Below are positions 26,248-34,960 of a DNA stretch of 40,154 nucleotides, piece after piece; the stretch's first letter is position 1, and each line of letters starts with the position of its first letter. Source of the stretch: Mesorhizobium sp. LNHC252B00 (GTDB lineage Bacteria > Pseudomonadota > Alphaproteobacteria > Rhizobiales > Rhizobiaceae); NCBI RefSeq assembly GCF_000502955.1, contig NZ_AYWO01000003.1, forward strand, positions 354,572 to 394,725, given 5' to 3'. A program made the translations under genes and the position numbers. The notes below the pieces were generated by a model. It had not been told where the DNA came from, did not search any database, and was given only the letters and a program-made list of their open reading frames with translations.

Positions 26248-26907
26248 TCATCGTGCGCCCTGTGGCCAACGGACCAGCGAAGCACGGCCGGCATCCGTGA
26301 GATCGTAGAGGCCGCGGTCGACGCGCGCGAACCAGCCGTAGACATTGTGCTGCAGGATTTTCGGCGCGATCGGCGTCAGCGCCTTCAGGTCGCGCGGCCG
26401 CTTGGGTCCGTCCACCATGGCGGCAGCGCAGGCGAGGGCGCTTTGCCGGTAGGCCGTCATGATCGGATTGCGCGATCCCCCTCCCGCAACGGGATCGCCG
26501 CGACGGCGCTGGTGCTCGTCGACCAGGCGGGAGCGCCGGCGCGCATTCTTGCGCGGCGCCTGCGCGATCGGACTGAGAAGCACTTCAACGCGGTCGGTCG
26601 CGGTCACGCCAAGCAGGCCGAAGCCAAGGCGGCGGCAGAGATTGCGAAACCGTGCATCGCTTTCGCGGCCCTTGCCCCGGGCCGACATGCGCGCGGCCAG
26701 CCAGACCTCGTCGCAGGCCGCAGCACGATCGACACCTTGCAGCACCAGCTCGAGATTGAACTGCAGCTTCAGTTCGCAGATGACGACGACGGGCGGCTCA
26801 CCCTCGCGCAGTGCGACGATGTCGCAGCCGCCGATCTCGCCTTTGACGACAAAGTCGAGGCTTTCGAGGAACAGCTTCACCGGCGCATAGAGTGACGTCT
26901 CGTTCAT
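26248..26907 (-). CDS. DUF2161 family protein (PD-(D/E)XK nuclease-like)
   Basis: A protein of 219 aa, soluble. The N-terminal half carries the pattern KLFLESLDFVVKGEIGGCDI, then VVVICELKLQFN, which resembles a PD-(D/E)XK core (Asp in GCDI, E-x-K in CELK). DUF2161 proteins are annotated as PD-(D/E)XK phosphodiesterase-like; no activity is known to me. The middle is Arg-rich (PRKNARRRSRLVDEHQRRRG) and the C-terminus looks like a winged-helix (LQHNVYGWFARVDRGLYDLT). Such an arrangement suggests a DNA-binding nuclease, but this is inference. Confidence 0.78.
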   Translation of the reverse strand: MNETSLYAPVKLFLESLDFVVKGEIGGCDIVALREGEPPVVVICELKLQFNLELVLQGVDRAAACDEVWLAARMSARGKGRESDARFRNLCRRLGFGLLGVTATDRVEVLLSPIAQAPRKNARRRSRLVDEHQRRRGDPVAGGGSRNPIMTAYRQSALACAAAMVDGPKRPRDLKALTPIAPKILQHNVYGWFARVDRGLYDLTDAGRASLVRWPQGAR

Positions 26908-27009
26908 GCCGCGAAGGTCTAGCCGATTCGACGCGAAAAGCCTCCCGCGGTGCGATCGTCCAACGCCACGTCGCCAGCACCCGGGCTGGAAATGCAGCGT
27001 CCTGCGTCC

Positions 27010-27816
27010 TCAAGAATGAACTTTTTCGAGGAAAGCCAGCAGAACGCTGTTGAATTGCTCAGGCCGCTGCAACGGGGCAAAATGGCTTACGCCGGACAGG
27101 ATGATCAGCTCGGACGCCGGGATGCAGCGGGCGAGATAATCGGCGTGCTCGTGTTTGATGAACTCGTCATGCTCGCTTTGAACGATCGCCACAGGCACGC
27201 GTATTTGTGCCAGGTCGGCCGCGGAATAGTTGGGTTCGGTCTTCATCATCAGGCCTACGGCATCAACAAATGCAGCGAACCGGTCCGGCGTAGCCGACAA
27301 TGCGGCATAGTCCTTGACGTGCCGGCCGAAACACCGGTCGAGAACCGGGCTTGGCTCGATTTCCTTCGTGCCGCTGGGATCCATGTTGCAGCCGAAGAAG
27401 AATACACCCGCGATGCGATCCGCGGCCATCATGCCTAGGATCAAAGCGACGCATGCGCCGTCGCTCCAGCCCACCACAGCCGCCTTCTTCAGCTCCAGAC
27501 GGTCCATCACGGCCAGAACGTCGGAGGCCATCAGTTCGTATTTGTACGGCCGCTCATCGCGCGTGCTGCGCCCGTGGCCCCGGCTGTCGATCACCACGAC
27601 GCGGTGGCCGGCCCCGACCAATGCCGGAACCTGGAATCCCCAATTGCCGCTGTGGCCGAGGCCGCCATGCAACAAAATCACGGGAGAGCCTGTCCCATAA
27701 GTCGCGTACCAGATTTCCGCACCTTCGTGCTCCACCTGGCCTTCGTTACTTGCGGCCGGAAGAGGGGCAGCGCCATACGCTTCGAATTTCTGAAGGTCGC
27801 CGTCGTGGTATTCCAT
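27010..27816 (-). CDS. Alpha/beta-fold hydrolase
   Basis: A protein of 268 aa. The alpha/beta hydrolase core shows the oxyanion region PVILLHGGLGHSGNW, VIDSRGHGRSTRD, the nucleophile elbow VGWSDGACVA with the catalytic Ser, an acidic residue in VQSEHDEFIKHEHAD and the catalytic His in ILSGVSHFAPLQRPE. There is no signal peptide when ATG 27816 is used. The substrate is unknown; the closest visible style is the esterase/haloperoxidase group. The frame is open to 27912, but the 32 upstream codons are not protein-like. Confidence 0.87.
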   Translation of the reverse strand: MEYHDGDLQKFEAYGAAPLPAASNEGQVEHEGAEIWYATYGTGSPVILLHGGLGHSGNWGFQVPALVGAGHRVVVIDSRGHGRSTRDERPYKYELMASDVLAVMDRLELKKAAVVGWSDGACVALILGMMAADRIAGVFFFGCNMDPSGTKEIEPSPVLDRCFGRHVKDYAALSATPDRFAAFVDAVGLMMKTEPNYSAADLAQIRVPVAIVQSEHDEFIKHEHADYLARCIPASELIILSGVSHFAPLQRPEQFNSVLLAFLEKVHS

Positions 27817-27939
27817 GCTGAAAGGTCTCAAGGCAAACGGGAAAAACCCGCAATAACCGCTGGCGCGGCATTGCGCTCTCGCGAGTTTTACCTGTGCTTC
27901 CCGAGTTGACAAGCGCCCTGACGTGACAACCCATCGATG

Positions 27940-28737
27940 TCAGGCTTCGGTGCGCGGCGCTTGTCGGTTCGACAGCTTCCTGCGGGGAAGGAACGGATAG
28001 CCGGTCTGACCGATATAGGTCGAGGGGATTGGATCGTCGACGCCGTACTTCTCCGGCACTTTGTCCCCGGTGGCATTATAGGTGCCGAACATGACGTCGA
28101 GGAAAGGCAGCTGCCCGGCGAAATTCTTGTCATAGGCTTCGCGCTGGTTGGCATGGTGCCAGCGATGGAACTGCGGGCTGGCGATCAGCCACTTCAAGGG
28201 GCCGAAAGGAATCCGCACGTTTGAATGAACAAGCATTGTGTGGCCGAAGTAGATCATCGAAAAAACGGCGATCGAGGCATCGGAAAACCCAAGGAAATAG
28301 ACCGGCGTCAGCGATATCGCCTTGGTGACAATGATGTCGACCGGGTGATTGTGGAAAGCCCCAAGCCAGTCCAGTTCCTCGATGCCGTGGTGAACTGCGT
28401 GGAATTTCCAAAGCGCGGGGATTTTATGGAAAGCCCTATGTGCCCAATAGACGCCGATATCGGTGATCAGGATGATTTCCGCAACCTGCAGCCAGACGCG
28501 CTGGCCACTGACGGCTTGGGTTATCGATTGCGGGACAAGGATCGCAGCGAAGCCGAGGACACCGGCCGCCATCATGGCCATGGCCATCTTTATGAAGAAG
28601 CCGTTGAACAGCATGTAGATCAGATCGACGATCAGGCCCTTGCGGAAAACCTTCTGCGGCCGCTCGGCAAACAGGTTCTCGAACGGAATGAAGATCAGCG
28701 CGCAGATCAACAGTGCCTTGATGCCAAAGATATCCAT
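27940..28737 (-). CDS. Sterol desaturase / fatty acid hydroxylase family protein
   Basis: A protein of 265 aa with about four or five membrane helices. The di-iron histidine boxes are present: HRAFH, HAVHH, HTMLVHS and HRWHH, with the usual spacing of the fatty-acid hydroxylase superfamily. Members hydroxylate or desaturate lipids at the membrane face. Bacterial homologues act on fatty acids, hopanoids, carotenoids or ornithine lipids; the substrate here cannot be told. An AT-rich stretch (28850-28895) upstream may hold its promoter. Confidence 0.88.
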   Translation of the reverse strand: MDIFGIKALLICALIFIPFENLFAERPQKVFRKGLIVDLIYMLFNGFFIKMAMAMMAAGVLGFAAILVPQSITQAVSGQRVWLQVAEIILITDIGVYWAHRAFHKIPALWKFHAVHHGIEELDWLGAFHNHPVDIIVTKAISLTPVYFLGFSDASIAVFSMIYFGHTMLVHSNVRIPFGPLKWLIASPQFHRWHHANQREAYDKNFAGQLPFLDVMFGTYNATGDKVPEKYGVDDPIPSTYIGQTGYPFLPRRKLSNRQAPRTEA

Positions 28738-28901
28738 TCATTCGCCCCAGCGCGCCGCCTGCGCCTCTGAGAAGAACCACATCTCCCCTTTCCAAAGGCT
28801 AAAGGTTCTGTGTTCGCGCAGAGGCAAAACGCAAACGCAAACCGTGAGCATGAAATCATTATTAAATTATTGATTTTATTTGTATTTATGTGACCATCAT
28901 G

Positions 28902-29825
28902 TCAGGGCGCAAAGCCGCGCTTGATGCAATCGACCAGCGCCCTTGCCGGGGCGGATGCGCGCCAGGTCGTGCTAGATATCAAGGCGTCCAGGCGGGTCTG
29001 TGCGTCCAGGCTCGCCTTTTGCGCACGTTCAATTTCCTCGGCCTGCTGCGAATTCTCAGAACGCAGGCGCTCAAGTTCAGCATGGATTTTGGGCGAGTGC
29101 ACGCTGGCTATATGAGACCATAGCTGCCGTTGTGATCGGTCCAAGTAACTCTGCCGATCCAATGCGTGAGGCTGAAGCTGATTCTGGACTGCAGATGCGA
29201 GCTTCCCGAGACCCATAACGGCCACCGTGTCCGGCAGGAACACCGTCTCATGGGTGATACCTAGATGATCGAGGAAGCGTTCCGCATTGACAATAGCGTC
29301 CGCGATCAGGTTGGCGTCGTGGAAGGAAATAATGCACTCCGATTTCATAAGCGGTAAAACACCGACAAAGTCCGAAAAACAGGCCGTGTTCGTGTGTTCT
29401 CCGTCGATCAGCGCGAGCGTGGCCCTGGGCTCGATCACCTCGGGCCGCACATCGGAGACATCTAGGTCAACTGTGATAAGTTTAGCCATTTCGGTGGGGG
29501 GAACCCAATCCGAAAGCACGGCGATCATCCGAGCCGCCGAGTTTTCAGGATAGTGAAAGACCTGTGCACGCTCGTCAGGCTGCGTCGCGGGTCGCGGGTC
29601 GACCGATATCGCAGCCTCGCAGGCTGGATCGAGCAGGTGTGGGAACAGGCTACCGCCGATATGTGAACCAACCTCAAGGTAGACATAATGGCCGAGCACC
29701 GAACGAGCAAAGTTCTGCACGCGCAGGAAACTCGTTCGGTCACAGAGGGTGCTCTCGGTTTTGACTTGGAAAATAGCAATGTCGAGCGTCTCGATCATGC
29801 CTATCGCTTGATCTGCGGTTGGCAT
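28902..29825 (-). CDS. Class I SAM-dependent methyltransferase with C-terminal coiled coil
   Basis: A protein of 307 aa. The N-terminal two thirds is a Rossmann methyltransferase of the Methyltransf_24 kind: YLEVGSHIGGSLFPHLL (SAM-binding E/D-x-G-x-x-x-G), AAISVDPR, and TLALIDGEHTNTACFSDF, the IDGEH motif typical of sugar or macrocin-like O-methyltransferases. Residues about 240-285 form a Glu/Arg-rich coiled coil, followed by ISSTTWRASAPARAL, a tail often seen at the end of surface-glycan glycosyltransferases. It is divergent from the TylF-like gene across 152 bases and belongs with the glycan cluster. Its acceptor is unknown. Confidence 0.78.
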   Translation of the reverse strand: MPTADQAIGMIETLDIAIFQVKTESTLCDRTSFLRVQNFARSVLGHYVYLEVGSHIGGSLFPHLLDPACEAAISVDPRPATQPDERAQVFHYPENSAARMIAVLSDWVPPTEMAKLITVDLDVSDVRPEVIEPRATLALIDGEHTNTACFSDFVGVLPLMKSECIISFHDANLIADAIVNAERFLDHLGITHETVFLPDTVAVMGLGKLASAVQNQLQPHALDRQSYLDRSQRQLWSHIASVHSPKIHAELERLRSENSQQAEEIERAQKASLDAQTRLDALISSTTWRASAPARALVDCIKRGFAP

Positions 29826-29977
29826 TGGGTAGCTCCCTGGATTACTGGGTTGCAGCTCGCTTGCACGGGCAATTGGTTAGACCGTCGCAAAAAATGACTG
29901 TAGCTCAGTTGCACTTTGGCTCGAAGTCCGCAACAGCATATTCAATTCGAAAAACGTGACGCCTTGAAGGGTCGACT

Positions 29978-30736
29978 ATGAACCGCCTCTATACAGATCT
30001 TCTTATCAAGGTCATTGCCAATACGATTTACGGCTCCGCTTCGCAGGTGATCGATCCCTCGAAAATGGGAGAGACGACCCCCTTCAATCGCGAAGATCGT
30101 CTCCTGGGCCGCGATTGGCCGGCGGTTGCCCATTCCATGGCGGGCATAAAACGCTTGACGAATGTGCGTGACCTTGTCCAGCGAGTCATCGATGAGAATG
30201 TGCCAGGAGATCTCATCGAAACCGGCGTCTGGCGAGGTGGCTGCTGTATCCTCATGAGGGGAGTGTTGGCTGCCAATGAGGTCAAGAACAGGAAGATCTA
30301 TGTTGCCGACTCGTTCGACGGTTTGCCACCGCCGGATGCCGGGAATTTTCCAGCCGACAGTGGTGACCGGCTACACGAATACCGCCAATTGGCGATCGAT
30401 CAGGCGCAGGTTGAATCCAACTTTGCCGCCTACGACCTTTTGGATGACCAGGTGGTCTTCGTCAAAGGCCTGTTTGGTGACACCTTGCCTGAGCGGGTGG
30501 CGGGTCCATTAGCTCTCATCCGTCTGGACGGCGACATGTACGAGTCGACAATGGATAGCCTTGAGGCGCTTTATCCGAGGTTGTCGCCCGGCGGGTTCGC
30601 GATCATCGACGACCTTGCGCATCCACCATGCCGGCAGGCGGTCGATGACTATCGCGCATGCAACGCCATCGAAGCCGAGGTACACGAGATAGACTGGACC
30701 GGCGGTTGGTGGCAAAAGCCAGTCACCGGCAATTAA
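29978..30736 (+). CDS. TylF/MycF-family O-methyltransferase
   Basis: A protein of 252 aa. It matches the macrocin O-methyltransferase (TylF) family: LIETGVWRGGCCILMRGVL (SAM loop), IYVADSFDGLPPPD, LDDQVVFVKGLFGDTLP, and LIRLDGDMYESTMDSLEALY with the metal-binding Asp, then FAIIDDLAHPPCRQAVDDYR. TylF/MycF methylate sugar hydroxyls on macrolides, and homologues in polysaccharide clusters probably methylate glycan sugars; I infer the latter. GAAGG lies upstream of ATG 29978. The downstream GT-MT gene starts 13 bases after its stop, so the two are co-transcribed. Confidence 0.88.
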   Translation: MNRLYTDLLIKVIANTIYGSASQVIDPSKMGETTPFNREDRLLGRDWPAVAHSMAGIKRLTNVRDLVQRVIDENVPGDLIETGVWRGGCCILMRGVLAANEVKNRKIYVADSFDGLPPPDAGNFPADSGDRLHEYRQLAIDQAQVESNFAAYDLLDDQVVFVKGLFGDTLPERVAGPLALIRLDGDMYESTMDSLEALYPRLSPGGFAIIDDLAHPPCRQAVDDYRACNAIEAEVHEIDWTGGWWQKPVTGN

Positions 30737-30749
30737 GCACGGAAGCGCG

Positions 30750-32783
30750 ATGAAACAGAACCACGTGTCCGTCGTTGTTGTCGCGTACAACATTCCCCGA
30801 GAACTGCCCCGAACTTTACTTTCGCTTGCGTCGCCCTACCAGCAAGGCGTGACATCGGATGACTACGAGGTCATTGTCGTCGACAACGGATCGTCACCGG
30901 CCATCAGCGAGAGCCTGGTCGCGGAATATGGGCCGAACTTTCGCCTGCTGCGCATCGATGATGCATCACCTTCGCCAGCGGCCGCCGTCAACCGCGGAAT
31001 CAAGGCGGCCAGGGGTGACAAAATCGGCATGATGATTGACGGCGCGCGCATCGTGACGCCCGGTTTGGTGCATTTCGCACGCATCGGCGTGGATATGGCC
31101 CCAACGGCGGTCGTGGCAGCGCCCGGCTGGTATCTTGGAAGTGATGTCCAGGTGAATGCGCCTGGGAACGGTTATACAAGGGCCATCGAGGATTCGCTTT
31201 TGCAATCAATCCGATGGCCGGATGATGGATATCGGCTGTTCGAGATCGGGACGATGGATGAATCGTCGGTGGATCCGTGGTTTTCGCCTATAGCCGAAGC
31301 GAATGCCCTTTTCATGCACCGGGAGAGCTGGCATGCCATCCATGGCGTGGACGAACGCTTCAGCTATCCGGGAGGTGGCCTCGTCAACCTCGACACTCTG
31401 GAACGTGCAATGAAGCTGCCGCAGGCAAGGCTCATCCTCACGCTGGGAGAGGCAACATTTCACCAATTGCACGGCGGTGTCTCCACCAATGCAAGCGTCG
31501 AGATGCAACCAAAAAACTGGCCCCTCTGGAAAGCCGAACGGGATGCATTGAGAGGGCCAGGGGATCTTCTCCTACACATCCCCTCGGCGTTCGTGGGAAC
31601 CTTGCCTGCGTCGCTGCTTCCGCACTTTGCCCGTGCCATGATTGCGTCTCCGCACGGCGTCGCACCGGCCACGGCCGCCGGCTTCAGGGCGCAATTAAAG
31701 CCATCGGACGAGCCCGCTCCAACGAACCGGACTTCGGCGGCACTCGTCACGTTGGCCAATGTCCAATTCGAGCGCGGAAACTACAAGGCGGCGGCAGACA
31801 TCGTTCGCCTGGCAAGCAGCCATGCACCCGCCGATCTTGCAGCGTCGCGACTTCTTTTGTCCGCCGGCGTTCTTTCACGGAGCAGCCACGCACGAGATGC
31901 CACCTACTTTATGGCGATCGGCGATGCACACCGCGCCATCGGTGCGAACGAGACGGCTGAAGTTCAATACCGCAACGCGCTAGCGCTTGCCGCTGATAGC
32001 GTGGACGCCCATATCGGGTTGGCCAGCATACGGATGTCGGGACCCTCTTACTACGATTGGCTGGAGCGTCTCTACGCAGAACTGAAGCCCGCTGTCGTGG
32101 TTGAGATAGGGGTCTATGACGGCGTATCGCTTTCCAAGATCAAGGCTCCGTCCCTTGCAATAGGCATCGATCCAAATCCACGTGCCACAGTGGCGCTCGG
32201 CGCGGAGACGCACATTTTTCCTGAGACGAGCGACGCCTTCTTTGATCGTGGCGCTGCAGACCTCCTGCTTGGCAGCCGCCGGGTTGGTGTCGGGTTCATC
32301 GACGGGCTACACACCTTCGTCCAGGTGCTGCGCGATTTTGCGAACCTTGAACGCTACTGCGACGCCAGTTCGGTTCTGCTCGTACATGACACAGCGCCGC
32401 TAGACGACGCGACGCAAAGGGTGCCGCCAACAACGCAATTCCACACCGGCGATGTGTGGAAATTGGTTCCAGCGCTCAAGACGCTTCGCCCGGATCTCGA
32501 CGTGTTCACCATTGCCGCGCCCTGGACCGGCCTCAGCGTCATATCCGGCTTTGGTAAGGACAAATACGATCGTTCATGGATCGTCGATGCGGTCAAACGC
32601 TTCGCAAATATGGAATTTGTTGAGATCCAGCCAAGCCTCGACGAATCCCTTTGCATGGTCGCAAATGAATGGGAGCCCGTGTTTGCGCGGCTCAGAGCCA
32701 ACCTCGTCGGCAAAGGGCGTGACAGTCACAATCAAAGCAGCTGGCGGCGGCAAGTTGCGAGGCTGAGGAGAAGACTGCGGTGA
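30750..32783 (+). CDS. Fused family-2 glycosyltransferase - TPR-like linker - methyltransferase
   Basis: A protein of 677 aa with three parts. Residues 1 to about 290 are a GT-A/GT2 glycosyltransferase: VSVVVVAYNIPRELPRTLLS, YEVIVVDNGSS, the DGAR metal-site analogue of DxD (MMIDGARIV), and a later GVDERFSYPGGG. Residues about 325-430 form a TPR-like helical repeat (LANVQFERGNYKAAADIVRL; MAIGDAHRAIGANETAEVQY). Residues about 435-600 are a class I methyltransferase-like domain: VVVEIGVYDGVSLSKIKA, AIGIDPNP, VGFIDGLHTFVQVLRDFANL. No signal peptide or membrane helix is seen, so it should be cytoplasmic. It probably adds and then methylates a sugar on a growing glycan. Its stop overlaps the GTG of the next gene by four bases. 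Confidence 0.82.
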   Translation: MKQNHVSVVVVAYNIPRELPRTLLSLASPYQQGVTSDDYEVIVVDNGSSPAISESLVAEYGPNFRLLRIDDASPSPAAAVNRGIKAARGDKIGMMIDGARIVTPGLVHFARIGVDMAPTAVVAAPGWYLGSDVQVNAPGNGYTRAIEDSLLQSIRWPDDGYRLFEIGTMDESSVDPWFSPIAEANALFMHRESWHAIHGVDERFSYPGGGLVNLDTLERAMKLPQARLILTLGEATFHQLHGGVSTNASVEMQPKNWPLWKAERDALRGPGDLLLHIPSAFVGTLPASLLPHFARAMIASPHGVAPATAAGFRAQLKPSDEPAPTNRTSAALVTLANVQFERGNYKAAADIVRLASSHAPADLAASRLLLSAGVLSRSSHARDATYFMAIGDAHRAIGANETAEVQYRNALALAADSVDAHIGLASIRMSGPSYYDWLERLYAELKPAVVVEIGVYDGVSLSKIKAPSLAIGIDPNPRATVALGAETHIFPETSDAFFDRGAADLLLGSRRVGVGFIDGLHTFVQVLRDFANLERYCDASSVLLVHDTAPLDDATQRVPPTTQFHTGDVWKLVPALKTLRPDLDVFTIAAPWTGLSVISGFGKDKYDRSWIVDAVKRFANMEFVEIQPSLDESLCMVANEWEPVFARLRANLVGKGRDSHNQSSWRRQVARLRRRLR

Positions 32784-33430
32784 GCGGGTTCTTGCACAAG
32801 TACTTTTTGAACAACAGTGGCAAGGAGATGTACAAATGGCTGCACTATTTCGACGTTTATGAACGTCATTTCGAACGGTTCCGGAACCAACGGCCAATCG
32901 TTGTTGAAATCGGCGTCTATAAGGGAGGTTCTCTTGAGATGTGGCGCGCATATTTCGGCGAGGGTGCGCGAATTGTTGGCATCGATATCGATCCTACATG
33001 CAAGGTACACGAATCCGATGGAATAGAGGTCTTCATTGGGAGTCAAGATGATCCGCAACTTCTCGATCGGATCGTTGAAAAGTATGGCCCTATCGACATC
33101 GTCATCGATGACGGAAGCCACATGATGGATCATGTCATCGCGACATTCGAGCATCTCTACCATCACGTACAGCCGAACGGGGTCTATTTCGTCGAGGACA
33201 CACACACAAGCTATTGGGATGATTACGGTGGCGGACTGCGCAAGGTAGGTTCGTTCATGGAATTCGCCAAGGGAAAGCTCGACGAGATCAACGCACATCA
33301 CGCACGCGGCGTCCTCGCGGCGAGTGCTTTCACCCACACAACAGACGCGATCTGTGTCTATGACAGCATTGTCGTCTTTGAAAAACGGCCGCAGGGCAGA
33401 CGTCAGTCTCTCTTGACCGGTCAGGGATAG
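32780..33430 (+). CDS. Class I SAM-dependent methyltransferase (CmcI-like)
   Basis: A protein of 216 aa. Visible motifs are PIVVEIGVYKGGSLEMWRAY (SAM loop), IVGIDIDPTCKVH and IDIVIDDGSHMMDHVIATFE with an IDDGSH metal or acceptor motif, then VQPNGVYFVEDTHTSYW. This is the pattern of rhamnosyl O-methyltransferase/CmcI-like proteins seen in glycan clusters. GTG 32780 overlaps the upstream stop (GTGA), so translation is coupled to the fused GT-MT protein. It is the last gene of the cluster, 137 bases before the IS630 left end. Confidence 0.85.
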   Translation: MSGFLHKYFLNNSGKEMYKWLHYFDVYERHFERFRNQRPIVVEIGVYKGGSLEMWRAYFGEGARIVGIDIDPTCKVHESDGIEVFIGSQDDPQLLDRIVEKYGPIDIVIDDGSHMMDHVIATFEHLYHHVQPNGVYFVEDTHTSYWDDYGGGLRKVGSFMEFAKGKLDEINAHHARGVLAASAFTHTTDAICVYDSIVVFEKRPQGRRQSLLTGQG

Positions 33431-33567
33431 ATCTATTCCGGGCAGGATTTGCGAGTTGGGCTTATCTGGTCGACGAAACTGGCATGGGGAGGAACCGAAA
33501 CGGTGCGGAAGCCGTCGCATGGAGTATCCGCGTAAGCATTTGTCTTTAAATGATCTTATCTGAGCTA

Positions 33568-34618
33568 GAGCGTCGGACGTTCAGTTTGAATCGCGAGGGA
33601 TTCCAGTGAGGCGTGGTTCATGATTCACTTCCTGTAGGAGGTGATTTGCCATGCCCAAGCCCTATTCGCTCGATTTGCGTGAACGTGTTGTGCGGTTTGT
33701 CGAGGCTGGCCACTCGCGGCCTGCGGCGGCGGCACATTTTGGGGTGTCGGTTTCGTTTGTCGTGATCCTGATGAGGAACTATCGAAAGACCGAGAGCCTT
33801 GCGCCCAAGGCCAGCGGTGGCCGCCGCCATTCCAAGCTCGACCCGCATCGAGCGTTCCTGCTTGGCCCTGTGGCCGAGAAGGATGACATCACCATGCCGG
33901 AGCTTGCCGCCGAACTGGCCGCTGCTACAGACGTCCAGGTCGCTCCTGCCTCGATCTCGCGCTGGCTCATCAGGAATGGCTATCGCTTAAAAAAAAACGC
34001 TGCTGGCCAGCGAGCAAGATCGTCCCGACGTCAGCAAGGCGCGGCAGGAGTGGCAGACCAGGCGTCAGCCGCGGATGCGGCTTAAGCCACATCGGCTGGT
34101 GTTCATCGACGAAACCGGGACCACTACGAAGATGACACGTCTGCGCGGCCGCTGCCTAAAGGGCCATCGGCTGCGCTCAAAGGCACCGTTCGGGCATTGG
34201 AAGACGCAGACCTTCATCGCCGGGTTGCGCTGTCATGGGCTCACGGCCCCTTTTGGTATCGACATGCCGATGAACCGGCGCATCTTCGAAACCTATGTCG
34301 AAACGCAGCTCGCTCCGACGCTGGCAAAGGGCGATGTCGTCATCCTCGACAATCTCGCTGCCCACAAGAGCCCGGCCGCCGAGGCAGCGATCCGGGCCAG
34401 AGGCGCATGGCTGCTCTTCCTGCCGCCCTACAGCCCAGATCTCAATCCCATCGAAATGGCATTCGCCAAGCTCAAGGCGCACCTGCGCGCAAAGGCCATC
34501 AGAACCATCGACGCCCTGTGGCAGGCCATTGGCGATATCTGCAATCTCTTCTCTCCAACAGAATGCAGAAATTACTTCGCAGCCGCAGGGTATGGACTCA
34601 CATGAAAGTCCGCCGCTC
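33568..34618 (+). mobile_element. IS630-family insertion sequence
   Basis: A complete element of about 1.05 kb. The terminal inverted repeats are GAGCGTCGGACGTTCA (left, 33568) and GAGCGGCGGACTTTCA (right end at 34618, reverse strand), 14 of 16 matching. Each end is flanked by TA (33566-33567 and 34619-34620), the target duplication typical of the IS630/Tc1-mariner superfamily. It holds one transposase encoded in two frames. Its position just after the glycan cluster and next to a MITE-like hairpin and tRNA-Ser marks an accessory junction. Confidence 0.88.
33651..34605 (+). CDS. IS630-family transposase in two frames (frameshift at an A9 run)
   Basis: Frame one (33651-34085) encodes the N-terminal helix-turn-helix part: [20 protein letters not shown] and [13 protein letters not shown], then [14 protein letters not shown]. 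Frame two is open from just after the A run and gives [45 protein letters not shown] and [20 protein letters not shown], supplying the D, D and E of the catalytic DDE triad. The frames meet at nine A (33989-33997); a net shift of +1 (or -2) joins them into about 317 aa. This can come from transcriptional slippage or programmed frameshifting, and the rest of the element is intact, so it may still be active. A simple inactivating indel is the alternative. Confidence 0.88.
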
Positions 34619-34622
34619 TAGT

Positions 34623-34729
34623 TGTGAGCTTTCAAGGGTTGTCCATTCGGACCGGACCGAGGAGACTGGAGTTACCAAGCTGCAGCACTCACCGGAGGGT
34701 CCGAATGGACAACCCTCTGAAAGCTCACA
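34623..34729. repeat. MITE-like hairpin element (about 107 bp)
   Basis: Arms of about 31 bases, beginning TGTGAGCTTTCA and containing AGGGTTGTCCATTCGGACC (34623-34653), are matched in reverse at 34698-34729 with a single-base gap. The 44 bases between are unrelated. No protein is encoded. The long terminal repeats and small size fit a miniature inverted-repeat element or the ends of a deleted insertion sequence. It starts four bases after the IS630 right end. Confidence 0.65.
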
Positions 34730-34775
34730 CTTAGGTACAGACTGTTACCCATGTCTCCGGGCTGGACAAGTTGAC

Positions 34776-34865
34776 TGGCGGAGGAAGTGGGATTCGAACC
34801 CACGGTGAGCTTGCACCCACGCCGGTTTTCAAGACCGGTGCCTTAAACCGCTCGGCCATTCCTCC
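34776..34865 (-). tRNA. tRNA-Ser (anticodon TGA)
   Basis: A 90-base tRNA including an encoded CCA. The acceptor stem is GGAGGAA (34865 end) with TTCCTCC followed by G and CCA. The D arm is GCCGAGCGGTTTAAGGC, the anticodon loop is CTTGAAA inside a CCGGT/ACCGG stem, a long variable arm (GTGGGTGCAAGCTCAC) marks a serine tRNA, and the T arm contains GGTTCGAATCC. It reads UCN serine codons. Its 3' end faces the IS and MITE side. Confidence 0.95.
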
Positions 34866-34960
34866 ATCGTGATTTTTCATCACTTAGGCTTGCTCGTCCG
34901 GCCGGTTTTGACCTGTTGGCACCGGATTGGCACCGAAGGCGTTGCCGACTGGTTCGTGCT

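Noticed and set aside
34776..34865. Attachment-site duplication of the tRNA-Ser 3' end
   Set aside because: I found no second copy of the GGTTCGAATCC-containing 3' end elsewhere in the window, so no att site is claimed.
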